In this document: positions 13,515-27,917 of the stretch, in pieces
Layout: every line of letters begins with the position of its first letter
How positions within the stretch are numbered: position 1 is the stretch's first letter
Assembly (NCBI GenBank): GCA_013398275.1
Contig: VZSE01002350.1
Location: 620,760 to 684,759 of the forward strand
DNA from: Promerops cafer
Taxonomy: Eukaryota; Chordata; Aves; Passeriformes; Nectariniidae
Length of the DNA: 64,000 nucleotides
Direction: 5' to 3'
Notes under the pieces: generated by a model
Told to the model about the DNA's origin: nothing
Database searches by the model: none
What the model saw: the letters and a program-made list of their open reading frames with translations, nothing else
Program-made: the position numbers and the translations under genes

Positions 13515-13581
13515 ATGTTGGCTCCGACTTGACACCTACTTCATTTGGAGCTTTATAGGACCAGCGACCTTGATAATTATG
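13515..13581 (+). CDS. ADGRL3: ADGRL3 exon: ECL2 end and first half of TM5
   Basis: A 67-nt exon starts with the last base of a split valine codon and encodes CWLRLDTYFIWSFIGPATLI and the closing IM. It contains the conserved ECL2 cysteine followed by tryptophan and the first half of TM5. The acceptor is tttcattacag, and the donor is ATG|gtaaga (phase 0). The reading phase matches both the 2-nt overhang of the previous exon and the clean codon start of the next. This exon is too short to stand out in an ORF scan. Confidence 0.96.
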
Positions 13582-14993
13582 GTAAGAACTCCTAATTAAC
13601 TACTCCATCTCTCAGGTCAAGAAATAAAACTTTTGCTGTCCCTTTTCTCTTTATCTTTAATTTACACAGATTAATTTGAGGAAGGCATGTTCTTTGACCC
13701 CACCTGGCATAGCAATTAGACTCTCATTATGAGAGGCTCTTGGCATTGCAAAATACTTGATCAAGATGGACCAGGGAGCTTCAGAACGGGCACTTGCAGG
13801 GTTTGGTTTCTGCCACTGGACATTTAGAAGTGCCAAACTCTTTTGACACCACTCACTGCTCACACCCTTTTTGAATTCCAGAGTGAAGTTCTGCATTGAT
13901 AATGCAAAAACAAAAAAAAAAAAAAAAAAAAGAAAAAGGAAATCTGGGAGCAAGGGAGGGGGGATGAAGAAAAGTCCAAACTGAAAAAGAAGTTTGATGA
14001 GAGTTTTTCCTTACCAGCAGAAGTTGAAACTTGTGTGACTTCATGTTTAGCACATTGCCAGCATATCAGCTAACACAGTAACAAGGTAGAGAACCCAACT
14101 TTAGAGACAGCTGGAGTTTTCTTATACTTTAATCGCTACAATATGGCTTAAATAAACCATCCTTTGTTTTGACTAGAGTACAGTTTGGCTTGCACAGAAA
14201 ACCAGGCGCTCTCACTTCAATGCAGACATTGTCTCTGCTTCTTCTGCTTCTCCTGCAACTTGGGAGCCATTTCAGCAGCCTTCCACATCAGGAAGGAGGC
14301 CATGCCACCAACTACAACTCTTGGGGTTTTTTTTCCCTTAAGCAATTCATTCATAAAAAGATATCTTCCCTTTTTGATTATGTCTCAAATCCTAGACTGG
14401 GCTTTTGGGAAACTCCTTTCCAGGAATTGGCCGCCTTGTGAACACTGAGGCATGGAAACACCATCCCATCTTTTACAGAACAAATCAAACCCTTTTTTCT
14501 TTTTGTTTTTCAACTTTGCATTGTGCTAAGCATCAGCTGTGATTTCCCTGCCCATCTGCCCTGTTACAATGTGTTTAAAAGGTGTATTCACAGAAAAAAG
14601 ATTTTATGCTTCATTACAATGGGGCTGGCTAAGTAAGACGCTTGGAGTGACTTTTCACGACTGTACATGTCTCAGATGCAGAAAAGCCCTTACAGCAAGT
14701 ATTTTTAATTTTCCCTAATGCTCTTTGAAGCACTGCAGTTGAGGTTAGAACCAGCCTTGTATCAGCAGTGCCACAGCTCTGGTAAGGCTGTGGCATCACC
14801 AGTCCTGTAACCTCCAGGCCAGGTCACCTTATAAAATGCTTAGAAATTTTCTGTGATTCAGTCACTATAAAGCTGTACTGTGAGCTAATTTCCTACAGTA
14901 ACCCATCTGTTACAGAGAAGGAGTTGACTTTCTCCCCATCATGTTGTGCTGTGTCTCATAATCCTTTTTTCTTTCCTTCCTCCTCCATTGCAG
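13582..14993 (+). other. ADGRL3: Intron (1.4 kb)
   Basis: Intronic sequence with an A20 homopolymer (13912-13931). The end is a good polypyrimidine tract (cctttcttcc-type, then ccattgcag). No other feature was recognised. Confidence 0.85.
13912..13931. repeat. A20 homopolymer
   Basis: Twenty consecutive A follow caaaaac-type sequence in the intron. It could be the tail of an old retrocopy, but I see no recognisable element beside it. Confidence 0.9.
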
Positions 14994-15085
14994 CTTAATG
15001 TCATCTTCCTTGGGATTGCTCTCTATAAAATGTTTCATCATACTGCCATACTGAAACCTGAATCTGGATGTCTTGACAATATCAA
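14994..15085 (+). CDS. ADGRL3: ADGRL3 exon: second half of TM5 and start of ICL3
   Basis: A 92-nt exon encodes LNVIFLGIALYKMFHHTAIL and then KPESGCLDNI, plus two bases (AA) of a split codon. TM5 ends around LYKM and the third intracellular loop begins with FHHTAILKPESG. The donor is AA|gtaagt, close to consensus. The split codon becomes Lys if the exon at 31274 follows directly (AA+G), or Asn if the 27-nt microexon follows (AA+C). ICL3 length and sequence, which influence G-protein choice, are therefore set at this junction. Confidence 0.97.
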
Positions 15086-18000
15086 GTAAGTGGTTTTTCT
15101 CTCCCTGTTTCTGTCTTTTGCTGTTTATTCCCTCATTCCTCTGAGGAACAAAACAGGGGAGCCAGCTCTGCCAGCAGCAGGGCTAACCAGGGATAATACC
15201 TTGAGGTACGGCACTGCAAAGTGGTTTCTAAAAGATACCACGTGGCTGATGATGAAGCACTATACTGGGATTTGGCTGCAATTGTTGGCATTTTCCATTC
15301 AATTTTGCATGAAGGAGGCAAAGCTACATTTTTCTGTCCTTGAAGCAGGTAACCTTCTAGTCTATGTAAAGGAAATTGTGCCCAATAATTACCAGCTAAT
15401 TATTGCAGTCTCTACAGGGAAGGTGTTGAAACTGTTGATTATTACTACTTCTGTGTGCTCTGAGGGCGGCTGCCTTACTTGTTTTCTGTTTCTTTTGGCC
15501 CCTGACAGATTCCATGACCCAGGTTTTCCCCCGAAGTCTGATTGCTTTCAGCAAAGTTAGTGAGGATTTACCTGGGGGTGCCCACATCAGCAGGTGGATG
15601 TGCTTGCCAGCCAAAGCATGTTTTACCCTTGTACTGGGTTAACATCTGAGCCTGGGCATCTTACTGTCTAGCAAGCTGCTTCATTATATTGATAGAGTAT
15701 TAGTCTCTGTCAGTGCCTGTTTATTCAACTACCTCTGGCTTTAATTACTCTCTTCAAAAACACAAGCGAGATTTCAGGTGCAGTGCATGATAAGATTGGG
15801 AGCCTGCTAATTAATAAAACCATCTAATGAGCTTCAGGAGGAGGAAATTGTTGGGAGTCAGCGCTTTGCTGCTCACCCAGGAAAGGAGAGGGGAGCGTGG
15901 TGCAACGCGGCTTGAAGTGGGTTCTGCTCTCTCTTTCGTGGTAGGAAAGGGAGAAGAGGCGTAAGGGGAGCTCGTTAGAACATGTCTGAATGGCACAGTT
16001 GCAAGGCAGCTCTCAGCAAGGCTCTTGTTCTTACTGCTGAGCTGCTCTTGCAGATCCAGCCTTAATTTAAACCAGGTCAGGGCCCCCCAAAAACTTTCTC
16101 AGCAGGCAAGGCTTGCAGTGCCACTGGTGTGCCATGACCTGGCATGGTCCTTTGGGTGAAGTTTTAGTTTCTTAGGTGCAGCTTCTCCCTCCAGGGCTGG
16201 GAGGAAAGGGAACTGGAGTCTGCACAAATGCAGGAGACCCCAGTGAGCTCAGAAACCCTCAGAGCCATCATTCACCTGGGTTGTAGGGAGTCTGCTCTGC
16301 AGGGAGCCTCAATTTCTCCTGCCATTGCTCTGCTATAAAATGAAGTTAGAGGAGCAATCCCTCCTGGATGTCCAGGATTGATCCCAGAAAGATAGTCTGT
16401 CATTTGGTCTTGGATGAGGCATTTAAAGGCATGGTACATTTAATAACATTTATTAATATGGCTACTTGTCATGCATTATGGGATTGCTCACTGAGAGCAG
16501 TCTCTCTAAGGTTACCCACACAAAATCATCTTACAGTATGACATTTAAATTAGAAACTGGGAAGAAAAAAACCCAGCAAAACCCTTATAATTAAAGCAGA
16601 AATAATAAATGCCTACTGAATAATCTTCTTGAGCTAATCTCTAGTATCTTTGTTTAAAATGCCAGGAATTTATACAACCAGTTGCATCAATTATAATGTC
16701 ATTGTAAAATATTTTATAGGTTCTTTGGCAGATGAGTGTCTATTCCTGATTTGACTTCATTAAAAGTTTTGAAAACACAAGCAATTAAAATACTTTTAAG
16801 TATGTTGCTGATACTCTTCCAAATGTGTTGCTTCATTACAAATTACTTTTTATGCTTGAGAAAATAAGACCAACATAACATAAACTCATGAAGACCCCAG
16901 GCTCACCATAGGAAGTTTATCAAACCAAGCATTTCAGAACAGACTTGATTGTAATTTCTGAGTACCTAAGCAGGACATCATTAAGTCTCTAAATTCAAGA
17001 CATGTGTTGTCTCAGTGTTGGATGTGCTTGAGTTAGGAGGAAGTGAAGATTTGTAACTGAGAGGGGAATTCATCTTGGAGGGAGGTTTCCTAGGGAAGCA
17101 AGGGGCTTGCAATCTCTAAAAAAGTTTTCAGTAAGATCATAGTTGTCTTCTAGATATGATCATAGTCTTGTTGCAGGTAAGATCGTGGTCTTCCTGCACA
17201 GTCACTGGCTCTAAGTCAGTTGCAAAACGTGGATGTGTTACAGCAGCTCTGGAATAAAAAGCCACAGAACATGTTATTTCACAGGGGACCACAAAGATCC
17301 ATTCTGAGCTTCACTCCGTGGGTCTAGAGGGTTAGTAAAAAGGCGCCCAGGTCCTAGAGCCTTGTGTCTTGTTGTGTCAGTTTATATTTAATAAAGCAAA
17401 CCAAACCAAGGGCCTGCATTGGAGGGCCCCTTGCTGCCATCTGCATGTGACAGCTTTACAGCACATGGAGAGCTGAATGAGAGTTTGTTCTCCCAGCTCA
17501 TTTCCTAGCATTACTCTGTGTTAGGCTGTAGTGAAGCTCTCGCAACATAAATCCTGAGCCTGTTTAACAACAGCAAAATACTTGATTCCCTATGGCAACG
17601 TAAAAATAAAGGCCATAAAATATTTTAATAGGCTGTTAATAAGCGCCCCTGCAATCTGGTCCTTGCCTATGTCACTTTAAAGGTTAGAAATACATTATGA
17701 AGTATAGAAAATAGAGAGCCAAATAACTCCACTTAAATTAATGAACTTGATAAGGGATCAGGTGTCACCTGGGATACCTTTAATTACTGCACCAACAGAA
17801 AAGCCATTCAAAGGGCAGTGCCTGAACCAGATGTTGTGTGGCTGATAGATTTGTAGGCACTGTGCAAAGTTGTAAAAATAAACTTCCCTAACCTTCAGGA
17901 ACAGTCCCTGGATTATTGTGCCAGCATGGGAGACTCTGACATTCCTGCAGCGGGGCACTGGTTACCCAGGGGTTACCCAGCAAGAGATTTGATGAGTACA

Positions 18001-21000
18001 GAGCTGGTTTATTTTTATCCTTGTTAACTTTTCTGGCTTAGCCCAGCACTTTCAAGAGGGAAGAAGGGTAACCACATATGTGGGTCCTTCCCCCTGTGCC
18101 AGTGGCATCCTCCCTATATGACAGGTTGGTACTGAGCCGGTTCAGTGGGTTGTGCCCACTGAGACAGCAATATTCGTGCTCTAGTCCTGCTTTTGAGGCG
18201 TGTAGCCAGGAAAAGATGTGAGCCTGTGTATGTGGGATATGTTGTTCAGAGCTGCAAGAGTTTCGGTGCCTGCCACTAATTCCAGGAAGATATTGGCTTC
18301 CATTTCGTAAGAGGTACCATCCCCAAAAGTAGCATGCTTTTACCTAGGCCCTTATGAAAAAGCTCTGTTTGATGTCTTCCTTCAGTATATTTACACAGAA
18401 ATTTTAAGGATTCATCCAGAGTGGAGATGTCTTCTGCTCTTTAAGGATCTCTTTAGGATGAAGTGACACAGACAAGAATGCCCAAACAGCTGCCTTTTGG
18501 GTGGTGTGTGTAGCTTCTCACCATGCCTCCCCAAACACAGGCTGGGAGGGGATTTTCCTTCCCAGCCTTTTACAATGGCTTTTTCTGGGTGCTTGAAGTC
18601 CACTGTGACCATTGCTCTTTTGTCTGTGTGTGGCTTGTTGGCAAACACAGGTGAGGAGGGGTGAGCAGAGAGGAGTGTTGTTTAGTCCTTGGCAGCTCTG
18701 CCCACATCACACGTACCTCACTCCTGGTCCATCTGAGGCTAAAAGTGGGATGCAAAGGGTGCACAAAAAGGCTCTTAAGCACAAACTAATTCACTGTCAA
18801 CAAATGTATCCAGGGAGGTGTTGTTTTGGAAGATTGATTCCCCCAGCCCTTAGGAGCTTGCAGGGAAGGCACATCTTTCAAGCCAGGGACTAGGTAAACT
18901 TTTTGGACGGCGAAAGCCTGCTGTGCTGCTTGCACCTGTAGCCTGTGAGGTGGAGACTGTAGGCATATCAGAACAGTACTGATGCACTCTTGCTAGCAGA
19001 TGGCTCCTCATGAGGATGTGTTACCAGCTGGAATTCTTTAGAGCAGCTGTGAGGCTGTGTTACCAGAGGTTGCTGCTGTGGGGAGTGATTTCTGGAGCCG
19101 AGCAGCTCAGAGTCTCTCCTTCGTGCTTTTCCATTGTGCCGGGAAGATGTTGGATGTGCCAAATGTCTCAGACTGTTGCAGAAGAGACTACACTGAATCT
19201 TTTTCATATTCACATTCCTGTAGGAAGCTTTATGACACAAAGGAATAATACATTATATGTGAATAGTCCGGCACGATTCTTCCGTTTTCCATCCATCAAC
19301 TCCTTTCCAGGTGGTCAGGCGTGTACTGTGGCAGCTTGCACACCAGGTTTCCATCCAACCCATGCCAGATGCTGCAGCACAACAAACCATCCACATTTCC
19401 AGATGCTTAACCACCATTCTCTGTGCAAAACAGGGTTTCAGATGAAGCCTCTCCTCAAGTGCCTTTGCATTGCATGGCAGTGCAGTGCTTGTTCTGCAGC
19501 TATTTAAATACTGCTCATTCTAACCATCGTGGTTATAATGAAGGGAAAAAAAGAAGAGCTAACTGATGGTAATCCAGATGCACTCTTGAGGATATCTAGT
19601 GAAATCGGAGCTCTTGTCTTTGCTGCAAGTTCTCATAGTGCACTGTGTGGGGCTCATTAGTCAACAACATGGAGAACTGCTGGAAAATTGGGAGGGGGAG
19701 TCATTCAGCTAACAAAAGGCAAGTCCTACAAGCAGATTAAGAGGGTTCATCAATGGGGACAGAGCTGCTGCACCTGAAGTTACAGTGGACTTTTCCAAAT
19801 GGCTGGAGGGGAGAGGCTGTCTCTCAGTAGAGACCAGAAGCCATCATTTTCTCTTCCTTACAGACATAACCCTTCCTTTGAAGTTCCCATGGGCATCCAT
19901 CCCTTCTCTCCCTGGTGCTGCCTGGCTGTGGTTGAGTCTGTTAGTATTTCCCCAGGCCAGACCAGACTTCCTGACATTCTTCTGTGCTGTAGTATGTGGC
20001 AACGAGATTTTATTTTATTTACTTTGGAAGAGCAACACATCAGCTGTAGCTGCCAAGAGCAGTTGCAGACCCATGAAAAAGAAGGCAAGAGGCAAAGGGC
20101 TTTGCCAGCTTGTTTCCCTTTTTGTCCCGTTTTATTGTGTTCTTGTTTTAGTCAGGGTATAGCTTGGGTTGTGCCATAGGCCACGCAGATGCTCTTTGGA
20201 CAGCACAACATGTGGGGACCCCTTCAAAGAGGAGCGTGTGAGGATGTAGTCTTGGGTTTGTTGGAAAAACTCATTTAGTGCAGTAGAAACTCACCTGAAA
20301 GTCATCCTGGAAATTTAATTTTCTTTCCTTCAGACAGGGAGGCCCAGGGTCTTAGCTGGGAGCACCTTTTGTTGCTAAAGAGGCACTATTAATTAGGGAC
20401 CTTGAGATAGTTTAATCCTGGCATTAATCACTGTAGTTGTGCTGCAGTTTTCTTCCTCTTGTGGAAACCTGCTCCCATCCCATCTTCCACAATGAAAGAA
20501 TAAGCACTATATCAAAAACATGAAATTCCCTAGAAAAACACGTATTTATTCTGAGCACACAGGAGACAATGTTTTGCAGCATTGTGACCAGATTCACAAG
20601 AACACATGCTGAAATCCCTTTAATGGGGATGAAGCAGAAATGTCCTGCATTGCAGCCTTCAGAAATCAATCCTCAGATGACCAAAACGAGCCCTCCTCAG
20701 TTTACTGGCTGCCATGGAAGTTTCAGATAGTCCATGGCTAAAGGCATACAGCCCTGATATAATGACTAAACAAAATGTCTATGTTCTCTCAAGTTTTTGA
20801 GTAGAAACAAAACTCACACCGTACTCCTCTATTTGTGGTTTTTTTTCCATAGAAATCTCTTGCTCAAAGGCTTGCAAGAAATAAATCTAAGAATGCACAA
20901 CTTAACAGCCAAAAGTAGGAGCCAAATGTAAAGATTTAACCTTGATTATTACTATATAAAACCTTGCAAAGCCCAGTCTGGGCTCTTTCAGGGAGTCTGG

Positions 21001-22649
21001 CCCAGGTTGTGGGAGGTGAAGGATGGGGAGCACCAGGCACAAAACTGAGAAGCCCCTTTTGAAGATATGCCTCTTTTAAAACTGTTGCCATAGCCTGTTC
21101 TCCCCATATGTTGTATGGGTGTAAGTGATTATCTGCTCATTTTCGTGCTTCAACATATGTATTTTATTTAAAGAGACATGACTAATCCCAGCCCCCAGAT
21201 TAGCTTGTTGTTTCAGTCCTGTGGGTTTGCGTAAGCCATAAAAAAAATCCGGAGTTAGGTAGAAAATTGAAAACAAAGGTTAAATAGAACTTGCAGAAAT
21301 CATCTGCAGAAATGTTTAAATTAAATCCTTGATTCAACACAGTGGTGTTGTGCTGGCAGGAACAGAGGTTTACCAGTCTAGTTTTATTTACTCAGCTGAT
21401 TGAAATGCAGAAAAAAGTAAACATCCTGGGTTTGGTGCAGTGGGGAATGAGTTATACTTTTGAAAATGCAAGATTTTTTTTTTCTCCTTTGATATGAAGA
21501 GCTTGCATTACCAATGAGGAACAATAATTTGTAGCAGGTATGCTTTTACTAATGGAAGATTAATTTGAGCTTTGTTCTAGCCATTTTAGAAACAAAACAA
21601 AGTAGGAGACAATAAGGATTATTCCAGCTTTTCTATGGAGATTTAAGATCCTCTATTGGTTTCAAGATCTTCCTCGTTTAATCATAAAATGCTCCAACTT
21701 GGAAAGAGTGTGTGATGACAAAGGGTATGGAACTGAATATTGCATTGTTTACCCAGGGGACTGGACTTGCAGAACAGCAGCACTTTAATCTTTCATTACC
21801 TCCGAGTTTGTGCTTGCTTGGGAGTGCAGAGGGAGGACATGGTACAATAAGGGGGTCCAGCTCTTGGGAGCTTGCCCAGCAGAGCAAAAGGTGCAAAAGG
21901 TCCATTCCTTTATCTTCAGAGTTCTCAGATTTGTGAAGTAAGGGCTGAGAGTCTGGCAACATGAACACTCCGTTTTCGGAGCAGCAGGTGTGGAGAGGAA
22001 GTTTTCATGCACCCATGTCCTGACTGGACCTATAACTTCAGTAAAACAACAGTGCCTGTACAGCGTGAGCCTCTTTAAAGATTTTCATACAGCCCTAGTA
22101 ACAATATAGATTAACTGAGTGGGCTGTTCAGGAAGAGGGCATTGAAAAATCTCTCCTTCCCACCCAGCTGTGCTATATGCAGCATTTTTGGACACCTCTG
22201 ACTTTTGGAGACAGCAGGCTCAGAGCACAGCAGCTCCAGGGATGGCTTCTGGAAAGGAATCATCCATGGATTCCTGTTCCTGGAGAGGATAATCTGATCC
22301 TAGGGAGCCAAAAGGACTCCTGAGCTGGTGTTTGGGTCTGGATAAACTTGGATGAGAGGCGTGTTTAAACAGTGCTTGGGACATGCAGACAGCGCATTCT
22401 CTGTCACCAAAAATCTTAACAGGAGTATTTTGCAAGGATAACCAAACGATCTGGGCACTTTGGAAAATGAGGAATAGCTTTTTCCTCCTTTGGAAAACCT
22501 CCCCCTCCACAAAGTTTGGATATTAGCCATGGAGTACTGAGCTGGACATTAGAAACTTCTTCCCTCATTTTCACTGTCCCAGAGCTCAGGCCATGATCTC
22601 TGTGTTTCATATGGCCTTTAGAGACAGTACCGTGTCTTCACAGCCTGAT

Positions 22650-23035
22650 GGTCATAGATTTATAGAATATCTTGAGGATCACTGAAGTCCAGCCCTTGGT
22701 TCTACACAGGAGAACACCCAAAAGGCATTTTCCAAAGGCTTCTTGAGCTCTGTCAGGGTTGATGCTGTGACCACTTCCCTTGGGGAGCCTGTGCTAGTGC
22801 CCAAACACCCTCTGGATGAAGAACCTTTTTCTGATATCCAATCTAAACCTCCCCTGACACAACTTCAGGCCATTCCCTTGGGTCCTGTCACTGGTCACCA
22901 CAGAGAAGAGATCAGTGTCTGCCCCTCCTCTTCCCCTCATGAGGAAGCTGCAACTGCAATTGTGAGGTCTCCCCTCAGCCTCGTCTTCATCAGGCTGAAC
23001 AAGCCAAGGCTGAACAAGTCTCCAATCTCCCTGGA
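22650..23035 (-). mobile_element. CR1 LINE fragment, antisense
   Basis: Read on the + strand, the segment begins gtcatagatttatagaatat, the reverse complement of the CR1 3' terminal repeats. It continues with CR1 blocks in the usual order: a CCAAAGGC/CTTGAGC-type stretch, gcctgtgctagtgcccaaac, ctctggatgaagaacctttt, tgatatccaatctaaacctc, cattcccttgggtcctgtca and finally aggctgaacaagcc. This is the 3' end of a 5'-truncated CR1 inserted on the minus strand, diverged and with a small internal duplication of ggctgaacaag. CR1 is the dominant LINE of birds and other sauropsids, which supports the host assignment. Confidence 0.85.
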
Positions 23036-24542
23036 TCCTGTGTAAGAAAGCACCATGCTTTTTAGTCCCCTGGTTAATTCAGTGCTGCTCCTATATAACC
23101 TTCATCTGCATGTCTGCATGAACAAACCCAGTAAAACCACTCAGAGTTGGCACAAAACAAATTATGTACAAGCTTCCTACCAAGAAAAGGTATGGCACAT
23201 TTATATTTTGCCCAAGGGCCGAGTTTATGAGCACCTCAGAGGCAGAAACCCTGCCAGTGCTGGAAAAACATCTGAGACTGCACTTTTTGTCTGCATGCCT
23301 TTTTCCCACAGAGATGTTGATGGCAGCATCTGATTTCATTTGTTGCAATCTGCTGCTGTTTGAGTTTTTCACAGGAGGGTTTGGTTGGTATCAGATTGTT
23401 TTGGTTTGGGGGTTTGGTTGTTTACCTATGTTTTTGTGATGGCTGTGTTAATGTTGAATGGTGATTCTAAAGCACTAATCTTCCCACTGACAGGTGTTGT
23501 CCTTTCTGAATCTTAGAAAAAAAAAAAAAATCAATCAGTGGTTATTGATTTGAGAGAGTGTCCTGGAAGATATTAAATACCCACAATCTTTCTGTGAACC
23601 CATAAATCATGATTATTGTTTTAAAAGGCCATACATTTTAAGCACTTTGTCAGCAAGCCCTGCTGGTGCTATTTGGATAATACAAATGTGTCTAAAGGCT
23701 TTGCTGAATCCATATAGTGTGGAAACAATTAGATATGTGGTTACACATCAGTGTGGCTTGAATAATTGTGCCATGCCTTTGCAAAGTTAGGAGGAAGGAA
23801 ATAAACAGGGTAAGCAATTCTGAGGGTAATTAATTACTTACGAAAAATTAGATGAACTTAACAGAATTGCTCTTTTCAATTGCAATAATTAAGGACAAGT
23901 CTGAGAAAGCAGGACATGACTTCCCTGGGTGAGTTGAGCGGAAAGGGATGATGCTTTGCCTTTGGCTGAAAAGACCAGCCACTGGTTGCCCCAAACCATA
24001 GGTTTAGGCATCACATAGGGCCAAGGAAGGTTTGGCCTCATTTGTCTGAATAAAATTTGCAGATCTACTGGTGGAAATCAAAACTGGCTATGGCTTTCAA
24101 GATCTACAAAATTACCCTTATGTCAGGTGGTAAAGCCCCAGCCTTTACAGATCTTTAAGGCATGCAAATGAAGCTGTGGCAGGCTCACTGACCCCCGAGA
24201 TGGTTACAGATGTCTTGAGGGGACCGGCCAGCTACTGTCAAAGACAGTGCGGGAGCCAGAAGATGAGACTGGTAAATGATGGCTTGGAAGGCTGTGTGAT
24301 GAACACCAGCAGCCTAAGGAAGGAGATTAGGAAGCCATCTGGCTTCATGCCATCAAGGTGGTAACTTTGTCACGAAATGCAAAGGCAAAATCCTTTAAGC
24401 ACTGTTTTATTGCTTGCTATTGATTTTTCTCACCATGAAGATGCTCCTTCACTAATTAACAATGAACCCGTTTGCTTTATGAGGGGAGTGCTGGACTTTC
24501 CAACTCCTTCAATAAATCAATCTATTCTAATCCTTGAAATTT

Positions 24543-24558
24543 AAAAAAAAAAAAAAAA
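24543..24558. repeat. A16 homopolymer
   Basis: A run of 16 A followed by gaaaaagaaag. No associated element was recognised. Confidence 0.9.
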
Positions 24559-27500
24559 GAAAAAGAAAGCAAAACATCCCTACTACTTTATATTGGCCGA
24601 CAGTGGGGAGACACAATAGCACACTTTATTTTGTGTTTCCCTCCTGCTTGCCTGCAGGAAACATCTGTCTCCCTGCTTTATTTGTACCATGTTAAAATTA
24701 ATTCCATGGGTCTTTCTGAATGCTTTTGAGGTGGCACATCATCCATCTGTTTTTATTTGGGTTTCATCACCCCTAACAGCAACTAAAGGTCCTGTATACT
24801 CACTTTGGTGTTTTTCCTTGCTATCCAAACAGTTATTTTGGGGCCCAAGGCATCAGCCCATGTGCTTACTGAGCCTTTTCCTGCTATCATAGAGATGGGG
24901 AAATACTTGGAATCATCAAAAGAGTGATAAATTCAAGTTAAGTAAAGTTAAACTGTCAAGAGTTGTATAAAATTATAATATGTAAAGTCAATTAGTTATG
25001 TAGGGTTTTATTAAAGGCCTAGGTTTACTCTAAATGTGGCTCAAAACTACACTTTGTTAAATTAAAAAACAAACAAGAAAGTAGACCAGCCATTATTCTT
25101 TTCAAATGAGAGCTGAATAGCTGCTTTCTGATAACAGACTTTCCCTGTTCAGCAGCATTTTAGAACCAATCTTCATGTGAAGGTAAATTCTTGACTTACT
25201 TTTTCTGCTGCAGAAAAAGTGAAAGCTTAAACATTTCACAATATTTCTAATCTAGATACAAAAAAGTCGTTTGCTTCATGTAATATAAGTCACAGATTGT
25301 CTGTAACTGTTTTGGGCTGTCCGTGTGTATCCCAGCAATTTAGTCTCATAGTGACCCAAAGATATTTCTTGGGTTTTTAAAAGGATAGGCAGTGCTAACG
25401 GGGTTCCTGAGCTTAGGATGAATTGGTTTGGAAATTCCTTAAGCATCTAAACAAGGATATAAGTAGCTAATTTTAGCAACTTTTTTAAAAAAGTATTGGT
25501 CTGGAAATACCACAGGAATATAGAAGGTAATGTGAACAATCTTTTCTCATCACTGAAGGAGAAGGTACTCTGGGAAATTGAAAGACATCTAAGTTAAATA
25601 AGATTTTGAAAGAGTTTTACATGATGTGTAATTAACCTTAAGAAGTCTTTGCCCCAAGGTAAAGTCAGGGCTTTTTTAAGATTAGAAAATGAATTAGGTA
25701 TTTATACAGATTGGTAGACCATCCACTATCCATCATCTGGGCTGCAAAGAAACACAAGGGAGGTGAGGTAAGATTTCACAGGTTCAATGAATAATGCAGC
25801 CACTAAAGATCAGCTTTTTACCTTCAGGTATTTGAAAGTGAAGCCTCCACCTAAGCCATCATTCAGGTTTCCTCTGCAGTCAGTAGAGAAATGCATTTCT
25901 TCAAGGAATGGCGAAGCCCCACCTACCTTAAATTCCTGTTCTTTGAAGGGATAAATTCCTCTTTGGGGGTACTAGTCTGACATTAACTGTGGGGAGAGCA
26001 GAGTCACATAATTCAAATGCAATGGGCTATATCCCTTACTGCCTTACTGTTGGATGAATTTAACCAAACCTGGAGATCGCACTTTAGATGCGGCATCTCA
26101 GGCTGTGCTAGGCTAGATTTTCCAACAATTTCTGCTTCAACTATTACTTGCTTTTACTACTAGTGTATATAATCTCAGTTTTCCAGTCAGCACCTCCATT
26201 TTTCTGGGAACTGAGGCTCTTCCAAGGCTTTTCTCTTGTCTATGTGATGGGGTTTATGTATTGCAGATAATGACACAGTATTACTGCAGTACTGATAGGT
26301 TTCACAGACTTCACCAGGGGTAAAAAACATTCTGAAGTACTTTTTGTCAGAAATTGTTGCTGACACAAGAGTTAAGCTTCTTACAACACTTGAGTTGGTA
26401 AAATGAAAAGGATTGTATTTCATGAGAGATATAAGACACTAAATTCTATGGCCCTTGTGTGTAGAGAACTAAACTGTGAGTTAGGCATCTTTGAAAATCT
26501 CACTTCTTTAGGTACCTGTTTGCTTTGGGCAGTGGGTCCTAGACACATCCATGTTGGAAATGGGATAAAAACTGCTAAGGTCTTTTTGGTGGTTTTCTCG
26601 TGAGCTGCTTTGAAGTGTTAGCCTCAAGCTTAAAGGGAATCCGAGTTTACCAGTTTTGCATTTTGTCTGTAAAAAGATGAAATGGAACCTTCAGCTGCCT
26701 TGAACAAATGCTATTATGGGTTGCTGAAAAACTTTGTGACAGTCTGGATAGTAACCACAACATAAAAAAACCTTCTAAATCTGTACTTTTATAATCTAGT
26801 GCTGGTTGCTTTTCAGTAGAAAGTCTTTGCCATAAAACCTGCATGCTTGTGAACACAGTAATAGAAATCCAGGCCCTGCTCCTGTCCACATTGCTGAGCT
26901 GACAGCTCCAGATTGTCTCATATCTTCATTTCATTTAATTGCATTGTAGGGGAGCTGCAGGTTGCCAGTATTGGCCAAAGGAGGTCTCAGCAGGATGGGC
27001 TGGCCCTGGCTGTGTTGACAGGGGTAATGAGATGAACATATTGAGCCATCCTCCATCTCTGGCCCCCAGGGGGGTTCCTGCGAGGGATCGCGGATTCAGA
27101 AGCTCCATGTCAGTGGGGAGAGGAGGCCTGGGAGTTGTTGCACATCTCCTGTCACACAGGCAGGGCTAGGCACACAGCCTGTCCCAGAAGGTCAGGGAGA
27201 CTCCTCTTGGAAAATGGCTGCAACTAATCTTGTGTCCCCATAGTGACAGGAGATGAGTGATCCAGCTTGGTTTCTTCATCACTGCAGTGAGCTGCTTTTC
27301 ACCCTTGCCTGGCAGAGGCCTTTCTTTGCTCTTCCCCATGAAAAATGCTAGTTAATAGGTCCACGCCTTGTCACCCAGGGCTTTAGAAGATCCTGATTAC
27401 CTCAAGAATGCTGCAGTCTGACTCATAATGTGGCAACTTGGAAGTTCCACTTTGGAAAAGTAAATGGCCATAGAGATACTCCTGTAACATCCTCCAGCCC

Positions 27501-27917
27501 CACAGGCAGAGAGTGCTGGAGGCCTGGTGAAGTTTTGCCACTTGAACGTGTGAAAGCCGACCATGGTGGCTATGCTGGGGTTTCAAAACTTGTCTTCTCC
27601 AGGGACAGCCGTGACATTTGAAAGATGTTTCAAAGTCCATTGACAGCTGTGGGATGGCAGCCAGGATGGGTAGCTGCAGCACACAGCTAGCGATGCTTGC
27701 TTCTGTGCATTAAGCCAGCGTTCCCAGTCATGTTTCAATTCCCTGGGGCAGCAAGCCAGGCTGGCTGGTGTGTTCCAGGTGCACCTGATGCCAGTCCACC
27801 TTTGGTTTTGGTGATGGCTGGTGGGAGAAGGGAGGGGAACTCACAGTAAACTCTATTCTCTATGTCATTATATTTCTAATGTTGGTATTCTTGTCTTTAT
27901 GTCTATGCATTCTTTAG

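Larger units (their letters stand above)
15086..27917 (+). other. ADGRL3: Intron (12.8 kb) before the ICL3 microexon
   Basis: Intronic sequence containing one clear CR1 fragment in antisense orientation (about 22650-23035), an A16 homopolymer at 24543-24558 and several smaller A/T runs. AT-rich patches such as 16430-16880 and 17570-17760 show no repeat signature. No exon of this or another gene was found; the open frames in it are short and lack motifs. Confidence 0.8.
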